From: Tsukamurella sp. PLM1
GTDB taxonomy: Bacteria > Actinomycetota > Actinomycetes > Mycobacteriales > Mycobacteriaceae
NCBI RefSeq assembly: GCF_023168325.1
Contig: NZ_AP025688.1
Coordinates: forward strand, 2,542,001-2,606,000
DNA length: 64,000 nucleotides
Direction: 5' to 3'
A program made the position numbers and the translations under genes. The notes under the pieces were generated by a model. The model was given only the letters and a program-made list of their open reading frames with translations. It was not told where the DNA came from and ran no database searches. How positions within the stretch are numbered: the stretch's first letter is position 1; each line of letters begins with the position of its first letter. This document shows, piece after piece, positions 30,199-41,023 of this stretch.

Positions 30199-32478
30199 AT
30201 GCAGCCGTATCCGCCCCAACAGCCCGGGTCTCCGTACGGGTACGCCCCTCCGCCCGCGCCGCGCCGACGGTCCGCCCTTCCCTGGATCCTCGCCGGCGTG
30301 TCGGTGGTGTGCGTCGTCGTCCTGGTGGCGGGCGGGATCTACTGGTGGCACTCCCGCCCGTCCGACGGTGACTCCGGCCCCGTCCCGGGGCAACTCACCG
30401 CCGAATTCCCGACGGCCCCGTCGGTCGCGTGGACGGTCCGTCCCTCGGACGTCGGCGCGTCGACGTTCTTCTCGACCAACTTCACGGCCTCGCAGTACGG
30501 GTCGCCCGGCGGCGCCACCGATGGGCGCTTCGTCCTCACCGGCGCAGAGGTGAACGGCAGGAGCACCGTGGTCGGCATCGACGCCGCCGGCCGCGCCTGG
30601 GTGCCCGACCAGTCGTTGGCGTGCGCGGATCAGGTCGTGGCCGGCCGCACCGCCTGCCGCGTGAGCCAATCGGACGACTCCCGCGTCTTCATCGCCGACC
30701 TCGCCGGACGGACGGTGAGCGCGGGAGTGCCCGCGTCCGACAAGCACTTCGGCATGGTCGCCTACAACGGCGAGGCCGCGTTCCGCACCTCCGACACCAG
30801 CATCATGCGGGTCACCGCGAGCGGCGTCGAGTGGTCTCGGCCGGTGACCATGCCCGAGTCGCCCGGCGGGGACTTCCACGCCGCACTCGCGACGAGGTCG
30901 CTGGTCAGCTTCTACTACGGCGGCGCCGCGTACGTCGCGTCGGCCGGCGACGGCACCGTCCTACACACGTACACCGGCAATCGCGCGCGCATCCTGCCGA
31001 ACGGCGGGATGGTGGTCGCGGACTCCGGATCGGGAACGAACGCACCGATCACCGTGATCGCCCCCGCCGGCGAGGTCCTGCACCCCGGCCGCGGCACCGT
31101 CGGCGTACCCACCGTGGCCTCGCCCGGCCTGGCCGGTGCCGTGATCGTCGACGGCGTCCTCCATGACGCCGCCGGCAGCGCCCTCTGGTCCGCCTCCGTC
31201 TCCGCCTCCACGAACAATCGCGTCGTCGAAGCGCCACTGGTGAGCACTCGCGTCACGGTCCTCGAGTCGGACTCCGGCTACCTCGGCATCGACACCGCGA
31301 CCGGACGGGAGCTCTGGCGCGACCAGTCGGGCATCGGCCGGGTGGGATCGAGTGGCGGCACCAGCGCCCTGACCGACGGTCGATACCTGATCTTCCCGTC
31401 CGGCACCGAACTCGTCGCGATCGACACGACGACCGGACGACGAGCATGGTCGATCCCGTCGCCGCTCGGGTCGGGCGAGCAGGTGGGCGCGCTCCTCGCG
31501 GTGGGCGACACCCTCGTCGTCGTGGGCAAGAACGCCGTGGTCGGCTACAAGGCGACCGGCGGAGCGGCCCGCGCCCCCGGTACGAGCACCGGCACTCCGG
31601 CCGAGGGCTCCGGCTCGGACGAGTACTACACGCGCTGCGGCAGCAAGCCGGTGTTCACGCCGCAGAAGTTCCGCACGGAATCGGACGGGCTCGTGGTCAC
31701 CATGAAGATCACGGCCACCTGCCCGGGCGGCGACGCGCTGACCTCGGCCGGCACCGCGGTCACGATCTCCGACTCCGCCGGCGTGATCGCCAGCGGCACC
31801 TTCGACTTCGCGACGAACGCGATCGGCGTCCCGAAGCCCGAGGAAGGTGACGACGGGCAGAAGGCCGGCACCACCGTCGATCTGCTGTTCCGGCACGGAC
31901 AGTTCTTCCGCACCCCCGACACTCTCCCGCCCGCGCATACGGGCAACGGCTCCAGCGGCGCGGGCGGCCCCGGCGGACACCAGTACCTCGTCGACTGCGT
32001 GCAGCCCGATTCCGGAACGGGCAGGGCGCGGGTCCCGGCTCCGTCGGCCCCACCCATCGGTTCGACGGGGCCCGGGCCGCAGTCGGGCCTGAACCCCCAG
32101 TCGGGCCTGAGCGCCCTGCGGATCCAGGCGGACAGCGACAAGGCGTTCATCCTCGGCAGCCTGAACGATCACTGGGTGGCGCAGCTGTCCAGCAAGCGGG
32201 TGGGGCTCGTGGCCGACGGCCGCACCTGGGACGAGAAAGCGATCCTCGACGAATTCCTCGCCCTCCGCCTGCGGTTCGCCGACGTGCGCCTCTTGTACTC
32301 CGACGAGTGGCCGGTGTTCAACTACAAGGGCTGGTGGGTCACGGTCGCGGCCGCCACCTTCCCCGGCCCGGACGAGGCCAATCGGTGGTGTGCCGCCAAC
32401 GGTTTCGACCGCGATCACTGCTTCGCGAAGCTGGTCTCCAGCACCGCGGGCTCCGAGGGCTCCACCCGGTACCGGTGA
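30199..32478 (+). CDS. Membrane-anchored PQQ-like beta-propeller protein sharing its C-terminal domain with the next-door kinase
   Basis: 759 residues, not a named family. A proline/tyrosine-rich N-terminus (MQPYPPQQPGSPYGYAPPP) precedes one transmembrane helix (residues ~30-50, ILAGVSVVCVVVLVAGGIYW), so the rest is extracellular. The middle carries PQQ-type propeller repeats: SGVEWSRPV, GSALWSASV, IDTATGRELWRDQSG and IDTTTGRRAWSIPS. After a linker with an 18-base tandem duplication (PQSGLN/PQSGLS, 32080 on), residues ~645-745 (LNDHWVAQLSSKRVGLV through GFDRDHCFAKLVS) match the C-terminus of the kinase encoded next. An extracellular sensor or partner of that kinase is inference. Confidence 0.6.
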   Translation: MQPYPPQQPGSPYGYAPPPAPRRRSALPWILAGVSVVCVVVLVAGGIYWWHSRPSDGDSGPVPGQLTAEFPTAPSVAWTVRPSDVGASTFFSTNFTASQYGSPGGATDGRFVLTGAEVNGRSTVVGIDAAGRAWVPDQSLACADQVVAGRTACRVSQSDDSRVFIADLAGRTVSAGVPASDKHFGMVAYNGEAAFRTSDTSIMRVTASGVEWSRPVTMPESPGGDFHAALATRSLVSFYYGGAAYVASAGDGTVLHTYTGNRARILPNGGMVVADSGSGTNAPITVIAPAGEVLHPGRGTVGVPTVASPGLAGAVIVDGVLHDAAGSALWSASVSASTNNRVVEAPLVSTRVTVLESDSGYLGIDTATGRELWRDQSGIGRVGSSGGTSALTDGRYLIFPSGTELVAIDTTTGRRAWSIPSPLGSGEQVGALLAVGDTLVVVGKNAVVGYKATGGAARAPGTSTGTPAEGSGSDEYYTRCGSKPVFTPQKFRTESDGLVVTMKITATCPGGDALTSAGTAVTISDSAGVIASGTFDFATNAIGVPKPEEGDDGQKAGTTVDLLFRHGQFFRTPDTLPPAHTGNGSSGAGGPGGHQYLVDCVQPDSGTGRARVPAPSAPPIGSTGPGPQSGLNPQSGLSALRIQADSDKAFILGSLNDHWVAQLSSKRVGLVADGRTWDEKAILDEFLALRLRFADVRLLYSDEWPVFNYKGWWVTVAAATFPGPDEANRWCAANGFDRDHCFAKLVSSTAGSEGSTRYR

Positions 32479-32539
32479 CGCCCGAAATCCGTCGGTTCCG
32501 CCCGCTACGATCAGCGCAGAACGAGCGGGAGGGGGATCC

Positions 32540-34216
32540 ATGAGCGAGGGCACGCGCAGCGGCACCACGTTGGGTCCGTACGAGATCGGCCGGCTGCTGG
32601 GGCGCGGCGGCATGGGCGAGGTGTACCTCGCGCACGATGCGCAGCGCGACCGCGAAGTCGCACTCAAACTGCTGCACGCCTCGGCGGCGGAGGATCCGCA
32701 GTTCCGCGAGCGCTTCTCCCGGGAATCGCAGACGGTGGCGCGCCTGGCGGATCCGCACGTGATCCCCATCCACGATTTCGGCGAGATCGACGGGGTGCTG
32801 TTCATCGACATGCGGCTCGTCGAGGGCCGCAATCTCGCGGAGGTCCTGCACGACGGTCCGCTGTCCCCCGACCGCGCCGTCACCCTCGTCGAGCAGGTGG
32901 CGGGCGCGCTCGACGCCGCGCACGGCAAGGGCCTCGTGCACCGGGACGTCAAGCCCGCGAACATCGAGCTCACCGAATCGGGCTTCCCGTACCTCCTCGA
33001 TTTCGGTCTCGCGGTGGCGGATTCGCAGGCCCGGATGACCTCGGCGGGATTGTTCGTGGGCTCGCAGGCGTACGCGGCACCCGAGCGGTTCGACGGTGAC
33101 TCCGCGACCGTCGCGGGTGACGTCTACTCGCTCGCCTGCGTCCTGTTCGAGACCCTCACCGGGCACGCCCCGTACCGCGGGGAGAGCCTGGGCGCCATGC
33201 TCAAACAGCACGTCACCGCCCCGATCCCGCGGCCGAGCGAGGAGGCGCCGGTCCCCGCGGCGATGGACACCGTGATCGCCCGCGGCATGGCCAAGGACCC
33301 CGGATCGCGGTTCGCGTCCTGCGGCGAGCTGGCCGCGGCCGCCCGGCAGGCGCTCGCCGGGCACAGTGTGGACGTGCCGCTGCCCGCCCCCGCGTACGAC
33401 CAGACGCTGATCCGTCCCGCAGCGCCGCTGTCGGATCCCACGGTGATCTCGCAGCCGGGACCACCGGCGGACTCGTACCCCACCGTCGTCTCGCAGCCGT
33501 CCCATCCTCCGGCGCCGCGCGGATCGTACCCGCAGGCCCCGTCTTACCCGGCCGCGCCGTCGTACCCGGCCGCGCCGTCGTACCCGATGGCTCCCGTGTA
33601 CCAGCAGGCCCAGGCCCCGGCGCGCAGTCGCGCCGTGCCGATCCTCGCCGTGGTCGCGGCGGTCCTGGTGGGCGCCACCGCGGTGCTCGGCTATGTCGCG
33701 CTGTCCGACCGCGAGAGCCGGCCGGCCGCGCAGACCGCGGGCGTCACCGCGACCGCCACCGTCACCGCCCCAGGCCAGGCCACCACCGAGGCGCCGGCCG
33801 CGACCACCACGGAGACGACCACCGCTGCGCCGAATCCGCTCGCCGCGCTGCAGGCACGCGCGGCGGCCGACCGGCCGGTGGTGTTCGCGACGCTCAACAA
33901 CCGTTGGGTCGCCCAGTTGTCGTCGAAGTACGCCGGTGTCGTCGACCTGGGCAAGGCCTGGTTCGAGGCCGACATCCTGGGCGAGATCGGGTACTTCGAC
34001 CAGCGCTTCGGCGATGTCAAGGTGCTCTCGAGCGCCGACTGGTCGGTGTACTCACATGATCGCCAGTACTGGATCGCGATCTACGCGGGACTGAGTTGGG
34101 ACTCCGCGGAACCCGCGAAAGCCTGGTGCCTGCAACAGAGTTTCGATCGCGACCACTGCGCCGCGAAGCTGATCTCGGATACTCACCCCGTGAGCGGCAG
34201 CACGTCCTACAACTGA
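32540..34216 (+). CDS. Receptor-type serine/threonine protein kinase (Pkn family)
   Basis: 558 residues with ATG 32540. The kinase domain (residues ~12-270) has P-loop LLGRGGMGEVYLAHD, VAIK-like Lys in EVALKLLHA, catalytic loop VHRDVKPANIEL, DFG in YLLDFGLAVAD, and APE in YAAPERFDG; all key residues are present. A Pro/Tyr-rich juxtamembrane segment holds two exact 18-base repeats (YPAAPS, 33545-33580). One transmembrane helix (~363-385) is followed by a Thr/Ala-rich stalk and an extracellular domain from ~448 (LNNRWVAQLSSKYAGVV to FDRDHCAAKLIS) with two Cys, homologous to the end of the upstream protein. The ligand is unknown. Confidence 0.9.
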   Translation: MSEGTRSGTTLGPYEIGRLLGRGGMGEVYLAHDAQRDREVALKLLHASAAEDPQFRERFSRESQTVARLADPHVIPIHDFGEIDGVLFIDMRLVEGRNLAEVLHDGPLSPDRAVTLVEQVAGALDAAHGKGLVHRDVKPANIELTESGFPYLLDFGLAVADSQARMTSAGLFVGSQAYAAPERFDGDSATVAGDVYSLACVLFETLTGHAPYRGESLGAMLKQHVTAPIPRPSEEAPVPAAMDTVIARGMAKDPGSRFASCGELAAAARQALAGHSVDVPLPAPAYDQTLIRPAAPLSDPTVISQPGPPADSYPTVVSQPSHPPAPRGSYPQAPSYPAAPSYPAAPSYPMAPVYQQAQAPARSRAVPILAVVAAVLVGATAVLGYVALSDRESRPAAQTAGVTATATVTAPGQATTEAPAATTTETTTAAPNPLAALQARAAADRPVVFATLNNRWVAQLSSKYAGVVDLGKAWFEADILGEIGYFDQRFGDVKVLSSADWSVYSHDRQYWIAIYAGLSWDSAEPAKAWCLQQSFDRDHCAAKLISDTHPVSGSTSYN

Positions 34217-34656
34217 CGCTGCAGCGGCCGCAGGGGCCGCTGCGCCGCGGGAATCACGAGAGCGAGTACTCCGCGCAGCACGCCCTTGGCGATGTCGAGG
34301 TTGTCGAAGTAGTCCCGCCACAGCACGATCCGCCCGTCGTGCACGTCGAAGCGCCCGCACACCCAGAACCGCACGCGCAGCGGTCCCACCCGCAGTTCGT
34401 CGATGCGCTCGGTGAGGACCACGGCACCGTCGGACGCGATGGACGTGACCTCCACCCCGAACCCGACCCCCGGCCTCGCGAGCAGCCGCAGCACCCGCGC
34501 CGCGCGGTCGCGCCCGCGCAGCGTGGCCAGGCCCACATTCGTATAGACCACGTGCTCGTCGAACGCGGCGATGGCCGCGTCGGCCCGCCCGTCCGCCATG
34601 TCGGCGAGGAAGGTCAATACCGTCGCCTGTTCGTTCCGCAGATCCACGTCAGTCAT
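34207..34656 (-). CDS. Limonene-1,2-epoxide hydrolase-like (SnoaL-fold) protein
   Basis: 149 residues with a cone-shaped alpha+beta-barrel fold typical of LEH/SnoaL proteins. It starts MTDVDLRNEQATVLTFLADM (ATG 34654-34656). FDEHVVYTNVGLATLRGRDRA and RFDVHDGRIVLWRDYFDNLD carry the Asp-Arg-Asp type residues used by limonene-epoxide hydrolases, so an epoxide hydrolase like mycobacterial EphG is possible, but a non-catalytic SnoaL-like role is not excluded. Its 3' end overlaps the kinase stop by 10 bases. Confidence 0.7.
   Translation of the reverse strand: MTDVDLRNEQATVLTFLADMADGRADAAIAAFDEHVVYTNVGLATLRGRDRAARVLRLLARPGVGFGVEVTSIASDGAVVLTERIDELRVGPLRVRFWVCGRFDVHDGRIVLWRDYFDNLDIAKGVLRGVLALVIPAAQRPLRPLQRQL
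34221..34243 (+). terminator. Hairpin directly after the kinase gene
   Basis: GCAGCGGCC (34221-34229) pairs with GGCCGCTGC (34235-34243) around loop GCAGG, five bases after the kinase stop. It lies inside the 3' coding end of the convergent LEH-like gene and could end transcripts from the left. No T tract. Confidence 0.4.
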
Positions 34657-34712
34657 GCGGCAGACAGTACCGTCGCGGTGCGGCCCCGTCGTCCGCCCTG
34701 GGGTGGAGACCG

Positions 34713-37478
34713 CTATCCGGAGTTCCGCAGCGCGGTGGCCAGACCGTTCATCGTCAGCAGGATCCCCCGCTGGACCTGCGGATCTGTGTCGCCGGAGCGG
34801 TAGCGGCGCAGCAGCTCCACCTGCAGGTGATTGAGGGGCTCGAGGTAGGGGAACCGGTTGAACACCGACCGCTTGAGCGCCGGGTTGTCGGCGAGGAGAT
34901 CGTCGGTCTCGGTGATCGCGTAGTACATCTCGATGGTTCGGCGGTGCTCGTCGGCGATCTTGCCGAACACGCGCTCGCGCAGCGCCGCATCGGGCACCAA
35001 CTCGGCGTATCTTGCGGCCAGCCCCAGATCGGACTTCGCCAGCACCTGCGCCATGTTCGACAACACGGAGCGGAAGAACGGCCACCGCCGGTGCAGCTCC
35101 CGCAAGCGCTCGAGGCGGGCCGGATCTCCGCCGATCCACGTCTCGAAGGCCGTCCCGGTGCCGTAGAACCCGGGCAGCATCACGCGCGACAGCGACCACG
35201 CCATCACCCAGGGGATGGCCCGCAGGTCGGAGATCTGCGAGGTCTGCTTGCGCGAGCTCGGGCGCGAGCCGATGTTCAGCGAGCCGATCTCCTCCACGGG
35301 CGTGGACGTGGTGAAGTACTCGACGAACCCGTCGGTCCGGTGCACGAGGTCGCCGTAGGCCTCGCGGGCCAGCGCCGCGAGCTCGTCGAGGACCTCGTAC
35401 GCCTCCTCCGCGCCGTCGCCGAGGCCCTCCACGTCGAGCAGCGTCGACTCGAGCGTCGCCGCGACCAGCGATTCCAGGTTCCGCACCGCGAGAGCCGGTT
35501 CCGCGTACTTCGCGGCGATGATCTCGCCCTGCTCGGTCAGGCGGAGCGTGCCGCGGACCGCGCCGGGCGGCTGGGCGAGGATGGCGTCGTAGCTCGGACC
35601 GCCGCCGCGGCCGACGGTGCCGCCGCGGCCGTGGAACAGCCGCAGCGTGATCCCGGTGTCCCGCGCCATGGCGACCAGATCCAGCTCGGCCCGATACAGC
35701 GCCCAGTTCGCGGCGAGGTAGCCGCCGTCCTTGTTGGAGTCGCTGTAGCCCAGCATGATCTCCTGGAGGCCGCCCTTGCCGTCCACGAGCGACCGGTAGA
35801 CGGGTACCTCGAGCACGGCGCGCATCGTCGCCGCGCCCTGCTGCAGATCCTCGATGGTCTCGAACAGCGGCACGATGTTGACGGGGCAGTCCGCGCCGCC
35901 CCCGGTGTCGGGCCGGAGCAGGCCCACCTCCTTGAGCAGCACGGCCGCTTCGAGGAGATCGGACACCGAGGTGCACATCGAGATGATGTAGTTCGGCACC
36001 GCTCGCTCGCCCAGGATCTCGACCGCCCGCGCCGCGGCGCGCAGCACCCCCAACTCCTTGGCGGTCTGCTCGGAGAACTCGGCGCCGGGCCCCACGAGCG
36101 GGCGCCGCAGCCGCAGCTCGTCGGTCAACAGCGCCACCCGCGCGTCCTCGTCCAGCGAGGCGTAGTCCGGGTGCACGCCGGCCCACGCGAACAACTCCGC
36201 GATGGTGTCGGCGTGCACGTCGGAGTTCTGCCGCTGATCCAGACCCGACAGATGGAAGCCGAAGGTGTGCACGGCGTCCCGCAGATCCTGAAGCCGGTCG
36301 TCCGCGATCAGCCCGTCGCCGCCGGCGCGCAGGGACGCGTCCACCACGCCCAGGTCCGCCAGGAGTTCCGACGGTGCGCCGTACCGCTGCGCCCCGATGT
36401 CGACCCGATCGGCGAGCGGCTCGTCGAGCGGACCGTCGAGCAGGGCGTCAGCGGTCGCGGACAGGCGCCCGCGGATGCCGTGCAGCGCGCGCCGGTACGG
36501 CTCGTCCGCCCGTTTGGGCGAGTCGTCCCAGGCCGCGAGCGCAAGCAACTCGTCGGACACGCTGGTGAGCCGCGAGCTGAGGGCGAGTTCCTGTTCCAGT
36601 GCCAGCAGCTCGCGCAGGTAGTGCGCGAGCGCCGTCGCGGCGGCCCGGCGCGACGCCATCGTGACGACCTCGCCGGTGACGAACGGGTTACCGTCACGGT
36701 CGCCGCCGATCCACGACCCGGGCCGCACGATCGGCTCGGCCAGCAGCTGCGTGCCGGGGTACAGCTCGCGCAGCCGCTCCCGCGCACCGCGGTTGATCCG
36801 TGGCATCACGGCCAGGAACGCGGCGTCGAAGTACCGCAGCCCGTTCTCGATCTCGTCCTGGATCCGTAGCCGCTCGAGGCGAACGAGCGCGGTGTCCCAC
36901 AGCGTGAGGATCTGGCGCCGCAGCGCGCGCTGCACCTGCTCCTCCTCCGCGCCGTCGAGCTGCGTACGGTCGCGGTACCGCATGAGCTCGGTGATCCGGT
37001 GCTGCGTGTCGAAGATCGTACGGCGCCGGGTCTCCGTCGGGTGCGCCGTGATGACGGGCACGACGAGCGCGTGCCGGAGGGCCGAGGTGACCTCGGCGCC
37101 GTCGAGCCCCGCGGCCGCGAGGAGCCCGTACGTGTGCGCGAGCGAGGACGCCTGGGGCGGCGCGCCCGCCCGCACGTGAATGGCGCGGCGTCGCTCGCGG
37201 TGCAGATCCTCCGCGAGGTTGGCGAGCAACGCGAAGTGCGAGAACGCCCGGATCACGGGGACGGCCTCCCCGGTGGGGAGGTCAGCGAACATCGCGGCGA
37301 GCTGCTCCCGGTCGATCTCCGAGCGGCGCACGGCGAACGACTCCCGCCTCGCCCGCTCCACCAGTTCGAAGATCGCGTCGCCGGCCTGCTCGCGGACGGT
37401 GTCGCCGAGGATCCCGCCCAGCAGGCGGATGTCGTCACGGAGTGGTTCTGTGGCGGCGCGCGCTGGCTCAGTGGTCAT
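34713..37478 (-). CDS. ppc: Phosphoenolpyruvate carboxylase
   Basis: An anaplerotic enzyme (PEP + HCO3- to oxaloacetate) of 921 residues with an intact frame. Motifs: [14 protein letters not shown] with the catalytic His, [52 protein letters not shown] and the C-terminal [16 protein letters not shown], which normally ends MRNTG. ATG 37476-37478 ([17 protein letters not shown]) is chosen over an upstream ATG at 37551-37553 whose extra 25 residues are not family-like. Transcribed alone; a 14-base palindrome lies just upstream. Confidence 0.95.
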   Translation of the reverse strand: MTTEPARAATEPLRDDIRLLGGILGDTVREQAGDAIFELVERARRESFAVRRSEIDREQLAAMFADLPTGEAVPVIRAFSHFALLANLAEDLHRERRRAIHVRAGAPPQASSLAHTYGLLAAAGLDGAEVTSALRHALVVPVITAHPTETRRRTIFDTQHRITELMRYRDRTQLDGAEEEQVQRALRRQILTLWDTALVRLERLRIQDEIENGLRYFDAAFLAVMPRINRGARERLRELYPGTQLLAEPIVRPGSWIGGDRDGNPFVTGEVVTMASRRAAATALAHYLRELLALEQELALSSRLTSVSDELLALAAWDDSPKRADEPYRRALHGIRGRLSATADALLDGPLDEPLADRVDIGAQRYGAPSELLADLGVVDASLRAGGDGLIADDRLQDLRDAVHTFGFHLSGLDQRQNSDVHADTIAELFAWAGVHPDYASLDEDARVALLTDELRLRRPLVGPGAEFSEQTAKELGVLRAAARAVEILGERAVPNYIISMCTSVSDLLEAAVLLKEVGLLRPDTGGGADCPVNIVPLFETIEDLQQGAATMRAVLEVPVYRSLVDGKGGLQEIMLGYSDSNKDGGYLAANWALYRAELDLVAMARDTGITLRLFHGRGGTVGRGGGPSYDAILAQPPGAVRGTLRLTEQGEIIAAKYAEPALAVRNLESLVAATLESTLLDVEGLGDGAEEAYEVLDELAALAREAYGDLVHRTDGFVEYFTTSTPVEEIGSLNIGSRPSSRKQTSQISDLRAIPWVMAWSLSRVMLPGFYGTGTAFETWIGGDPARLERLRELHRRWPFFRSVLSNMAQVLAKSDLGLAARYAELVPDAALRERVFGKIADEHRRTIEMYYAITETDDLLADNPALKRSVFNRFPYLEPLNHLQVELLRRYRSGDTDPQVQRGILLTMNGLATALRNSG

Positions 37479-37520
37479 TGCACGCAGTATGCCCTGTTGC
37501 ACCGCCGTAGTCCCGCCGTG

Positions 37521-37534
37521 CGCCCATATGGGCG
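37521..37534. promoter_or_regulatory. Perfect palindrome upstream of ppc, possible operator
   Basis: CGCCCATATGGGCG is a perfect 14-base palindrome 43-56 bases before the ppc start, in the short region between ppc and the secG terminator. Placement suits a repressor or activator site. The cognate regulator is unknown. Confidence 0.35.
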
Positions 37535-37569
37535 TGCGTCCGCCCGCGTGCAACCGCCGGAAACGCGAC

Positions 37570-37601
37570 AGCGCCGCGGACCCGGGCGGGTCCGCGGCGC
37601 T
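37570..37601 (-). terminator. Terminator of the gap-pgk-tpiA-secG operon
   Basis: AGCGCCGCGGACCC (37570-37583) and GGGTCCGCGGCGCT (37588-37601) form a perfect 14-bp stem with a GGGC loop, 20 bases downstream of the secG stop on the minus strand and upstream of ppc. No T tract. Confidence 0.7.
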
Positions 37602-37621
37602 GAGTCGCTCTACCGGAGGCG

Positions 37622-37867
37622 TCAGGAACTGAGCTTGATGCTCAGGGTGACGCCGACGATGCAGACCGTCCAGATGATGCCCACGAAGATCGTCACGCGG
37701 TCGAGGTTCTTCTCCACCACGGACGAGCCCGACAGCGACGACTGCACGCCGCCGCCGAACAGCGACGACAGACCGCCGCCCTTGCCGCGGTGTAGCAGTA
37801 CGAGCACCACCAGCAACAGGCTCAGAGCGACGATCGCGATCTTCAGCACCAACTGCAAAGTTTCCAC
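37622..37867 (-). CDS. secG: SecG preprotein translocase subunit
   Basis: A small membrane component of the SecYEG channel, 81 residues. It has two transmembrane helices ([19 protein letters not shown] and [19 protein letters not shown]) around the conserved loop [20 protein letters not shown]. It lies 16 bases after tpiA, the arrangement seen with Rv1440 and in many actinobacteria. Confidence 0.92.
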   Translation of the reverse strand: METLQLVLKIAIVALSLLLVVLVLLHRGKGGGLSSLFGGGVQSSLSGSSVVEKNLDRVTIFVGIIWTVCIVGVTLSIKLSS

Positions 37868-37883
37868 GAGGATCCAGCCTACC

Positions 37884-38666
37884 TCAGAGCGGCCCGCCGG
37901 CCGCGATCGCGCTCAGCGCGGCGAACTCGTCGGGCTTGAGCGACGCCCCGCCCACGAGGCCGCCGTCGACGTCGGGCTGGGCGACCAGCTCGCCCACGTT
38001 CTTGCTCGACACCGAACCGCCGTACAGGACGCGGATCCCTGCGGCCACCTCGGCGCCGCCGAGCTCGGCGATGGTCGCGCGCACCGCGGCGCACACCTCC
38101 TGCGCGTCCTGCGGGGTGGCCACCTTGCCGGTACCGATCGCCCACACGGGCTCGTACGCGATGACGGTCTTGGACAGCTCCTCGGCACTGAGCCCGGCGA
38201 GGGAGCCCTTGAGCTGCTCCACGTTGTACTCAACCTGGGTGCCCTGCTCGCGGATGTCGAGGCCCTCCCCGATGCACACGATCGGCGTGAGGCCGTGCCG
38301 CAGCGCCGCCTTGGTCTTGGCGAGGACGTGCTCGTTCGTCTCGCCGTGGATCGTGCGGCGCTCGCTGTGCCCGACCACCACGTACGTGCAGCCCAGCTTG
38401 GCGAGGAAGGCGCCGGAGATGTCACCCGTGTAGGCGCCGGAGTCGTGGGGCGAGAGGTCCTGCGCACCGTAGGTGATCTTCAGATCGTCGCCGTCGACGG
38501 CCGTCTGCACCGAACGCAGGTCGGTGAACGGCGGAATCACCGTCACGTCGACGTGCGCGAAGTACTTGTCCGGCAGAGCGAACGCCAACTTCTGCACCAC
38601 CGCGATCGCCTCGAGGTGGTTGAGGTTCATCTTCCAATTGCCGGCGATGAGCGGCTTGCGGCTCAT
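37884..38666 (-). CDS. tpiA: Triosephosphate isomerase
   Basis: A glycolytic isomerase of 260 residues. Active-site segments: [14 protein letters not shown] (Lys), [11 protein letters not shown] (catalytic His), [17 protein letters not shown] (catalytic Glu, loop 6) and [16 protein letters not shown] (phosphate loop). The start overlaps the pgk stop by four bases. Confidence 0.96.
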   Translation of the reverse strand: MSRKPLIAGNWKMNLNHLEAIAVVQKLAFALPDKYFAHVDVTVIPPFTDLRSVQTAVDGDDLKITYGAQDLSPHDSGAYTGDISGAFLAKLGCTYVVVGHSERRTIHGETNEHVLAKTKAALRHGLTPIVCIGEGLDIREQGTQVEYNVEQLKGSLAGLSAEELSKTVIAYEPVWAIGTGKVATPQDAQEVCAAVRATIAELGGAEVAAGIRVLYGGSVSSKNVGELVAQPDVDGGLVGGASLKPDEFAALSAIAAGGPL

Positions 38667-39900
38667 GATTCGCCTCCTTCCAGGACCTTCAGGCCGGGGA
38701 GTTCCTTGCCCTCGAGGTATTCCAGCGAGGCGCCGCCACCGGTGGAGATGTGGCTGAAACCGTCCTCGTCGAGGCCCAGCGTGCGCACGGCGGCGGCCGA
38801 GTCGCCGCCCCCCACCACGGTGAAGGCGCCGCCCATCGTGGCCTTGATGACCGACTCCGCGACGGCCTTCGTGCCGGCCGCGAAGGCCGGGAACTCGAAG
38901 ACGCCCATGGGGCCGTTCCAGAACACGGTCTTGGCCTCGGTGAGCACGGCGCCGAACCGCCGCGCGGACTCGGGGCCGATGTCGAGGCCCATCCAGCCGT
39001 CCTCGATCGCGTCGGCGGCGACGGTCTTCGATGCGGCGTCGGCGGCGAACGAGTCGGCGATCACGACGTCGACGGGCAGGTGCAGGACATCGCCGAACTC
39101 CTCCAGCAGCTGCGTGCAGGTCTCGATCTGGTCCTCCTGGAGCAGCGAGGCGCCCACGGAGTAGCCCTGCGCGGCGAGGAAGGTGAAGGCCATGCCGCCG
39201 CCGATCACCAGGGTGTCGACCTTCGGCGCCAGCGCGCGGATGACGCCCAGCTTGTCGGAGACCTTGGAGCCGCCGAGCACCACGGCGTAGGGCCGCGACG
39301 GGTTCTCGGTCAGCTGCGCGAGGACGCGCACCTCGGCGTCGACGAGGCCGCCGGCGTACGCGGGGAGCAGCTTCGCCACATCGAAGACCGAAGCCTGCTT
39401 GCGGTGCACCACGCCGAAGCCGTCGGAGACGAAGGCGCCCTCGCCGGCGTGCGAGGAGACGTCGACGAGCTCGGCGAGGTCGCGGGCGAGCGCCTCGCGC
39501 TCGGCGTCGTCCTTGCTGGTCTCGCGCGGGTCGAAGCGGACGTTCTCGAGGAGGAGCACGTCACCGTCGGTGAGCCCCTCGGCGCGCGCGAGCGCGTCCT
39601 GTCCCACGACGTCGCCCGCGAGCTGGACGTTGCGGCCCAGCCGCTCGCCCAGCTCCTTCGCGACGGGCGCGAGGGAGAACTTCGGATCGGGCTCACCCTT
39701 CGGGCGGCCGAGGTGCGCGGTCACGATCACCTTGGCGCCGGCCTCGGCGAGCGCCTTGAGTGTCGGCACCGACGCGACGATGCGGCCGGCGTCGGTGATC
39801 ACCCCGGAGTCGTCGAGCGGCACGTTCAGGTCGCTGCGGACCAGCACGGTGCGGCCCTCTACGCCCTCGGACAGCAGGTCGGAAAGTGTGGGAACGGTCA

Positions 39901-39901
<1 letters not shown>
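38663..39901 (-). CDS. pgk: Phosphoglycerate kinase
   Basis: 412 residues. [20 protein letters not shown] is the N-terminal substrate site; [50 protein letters not shown] and [20 protein letters not shown] are family signatures, ending with [16 protein letters not shown] at the nucleotide site. The ATG overlaps the gap stop (TGATG). Confidence 0.96.
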
Positions 39902-40968
<1,067 letters not shown>

Positions 40969-41023
40969 TCACCCCTCCCGCTTGGTTATTACCAGTTCTG
41001 CGCATGGTGCCGAACGTGCCCGT

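Noticed and set aside
29257-32973. Two long minus frames (540 and 670 residues) opposite the acyl-CoA dehydrogenase, propeller and kinase genes
   Set aside because: Each lies opposite coding sequence with clear domains, and neither contains any recognisable motif.
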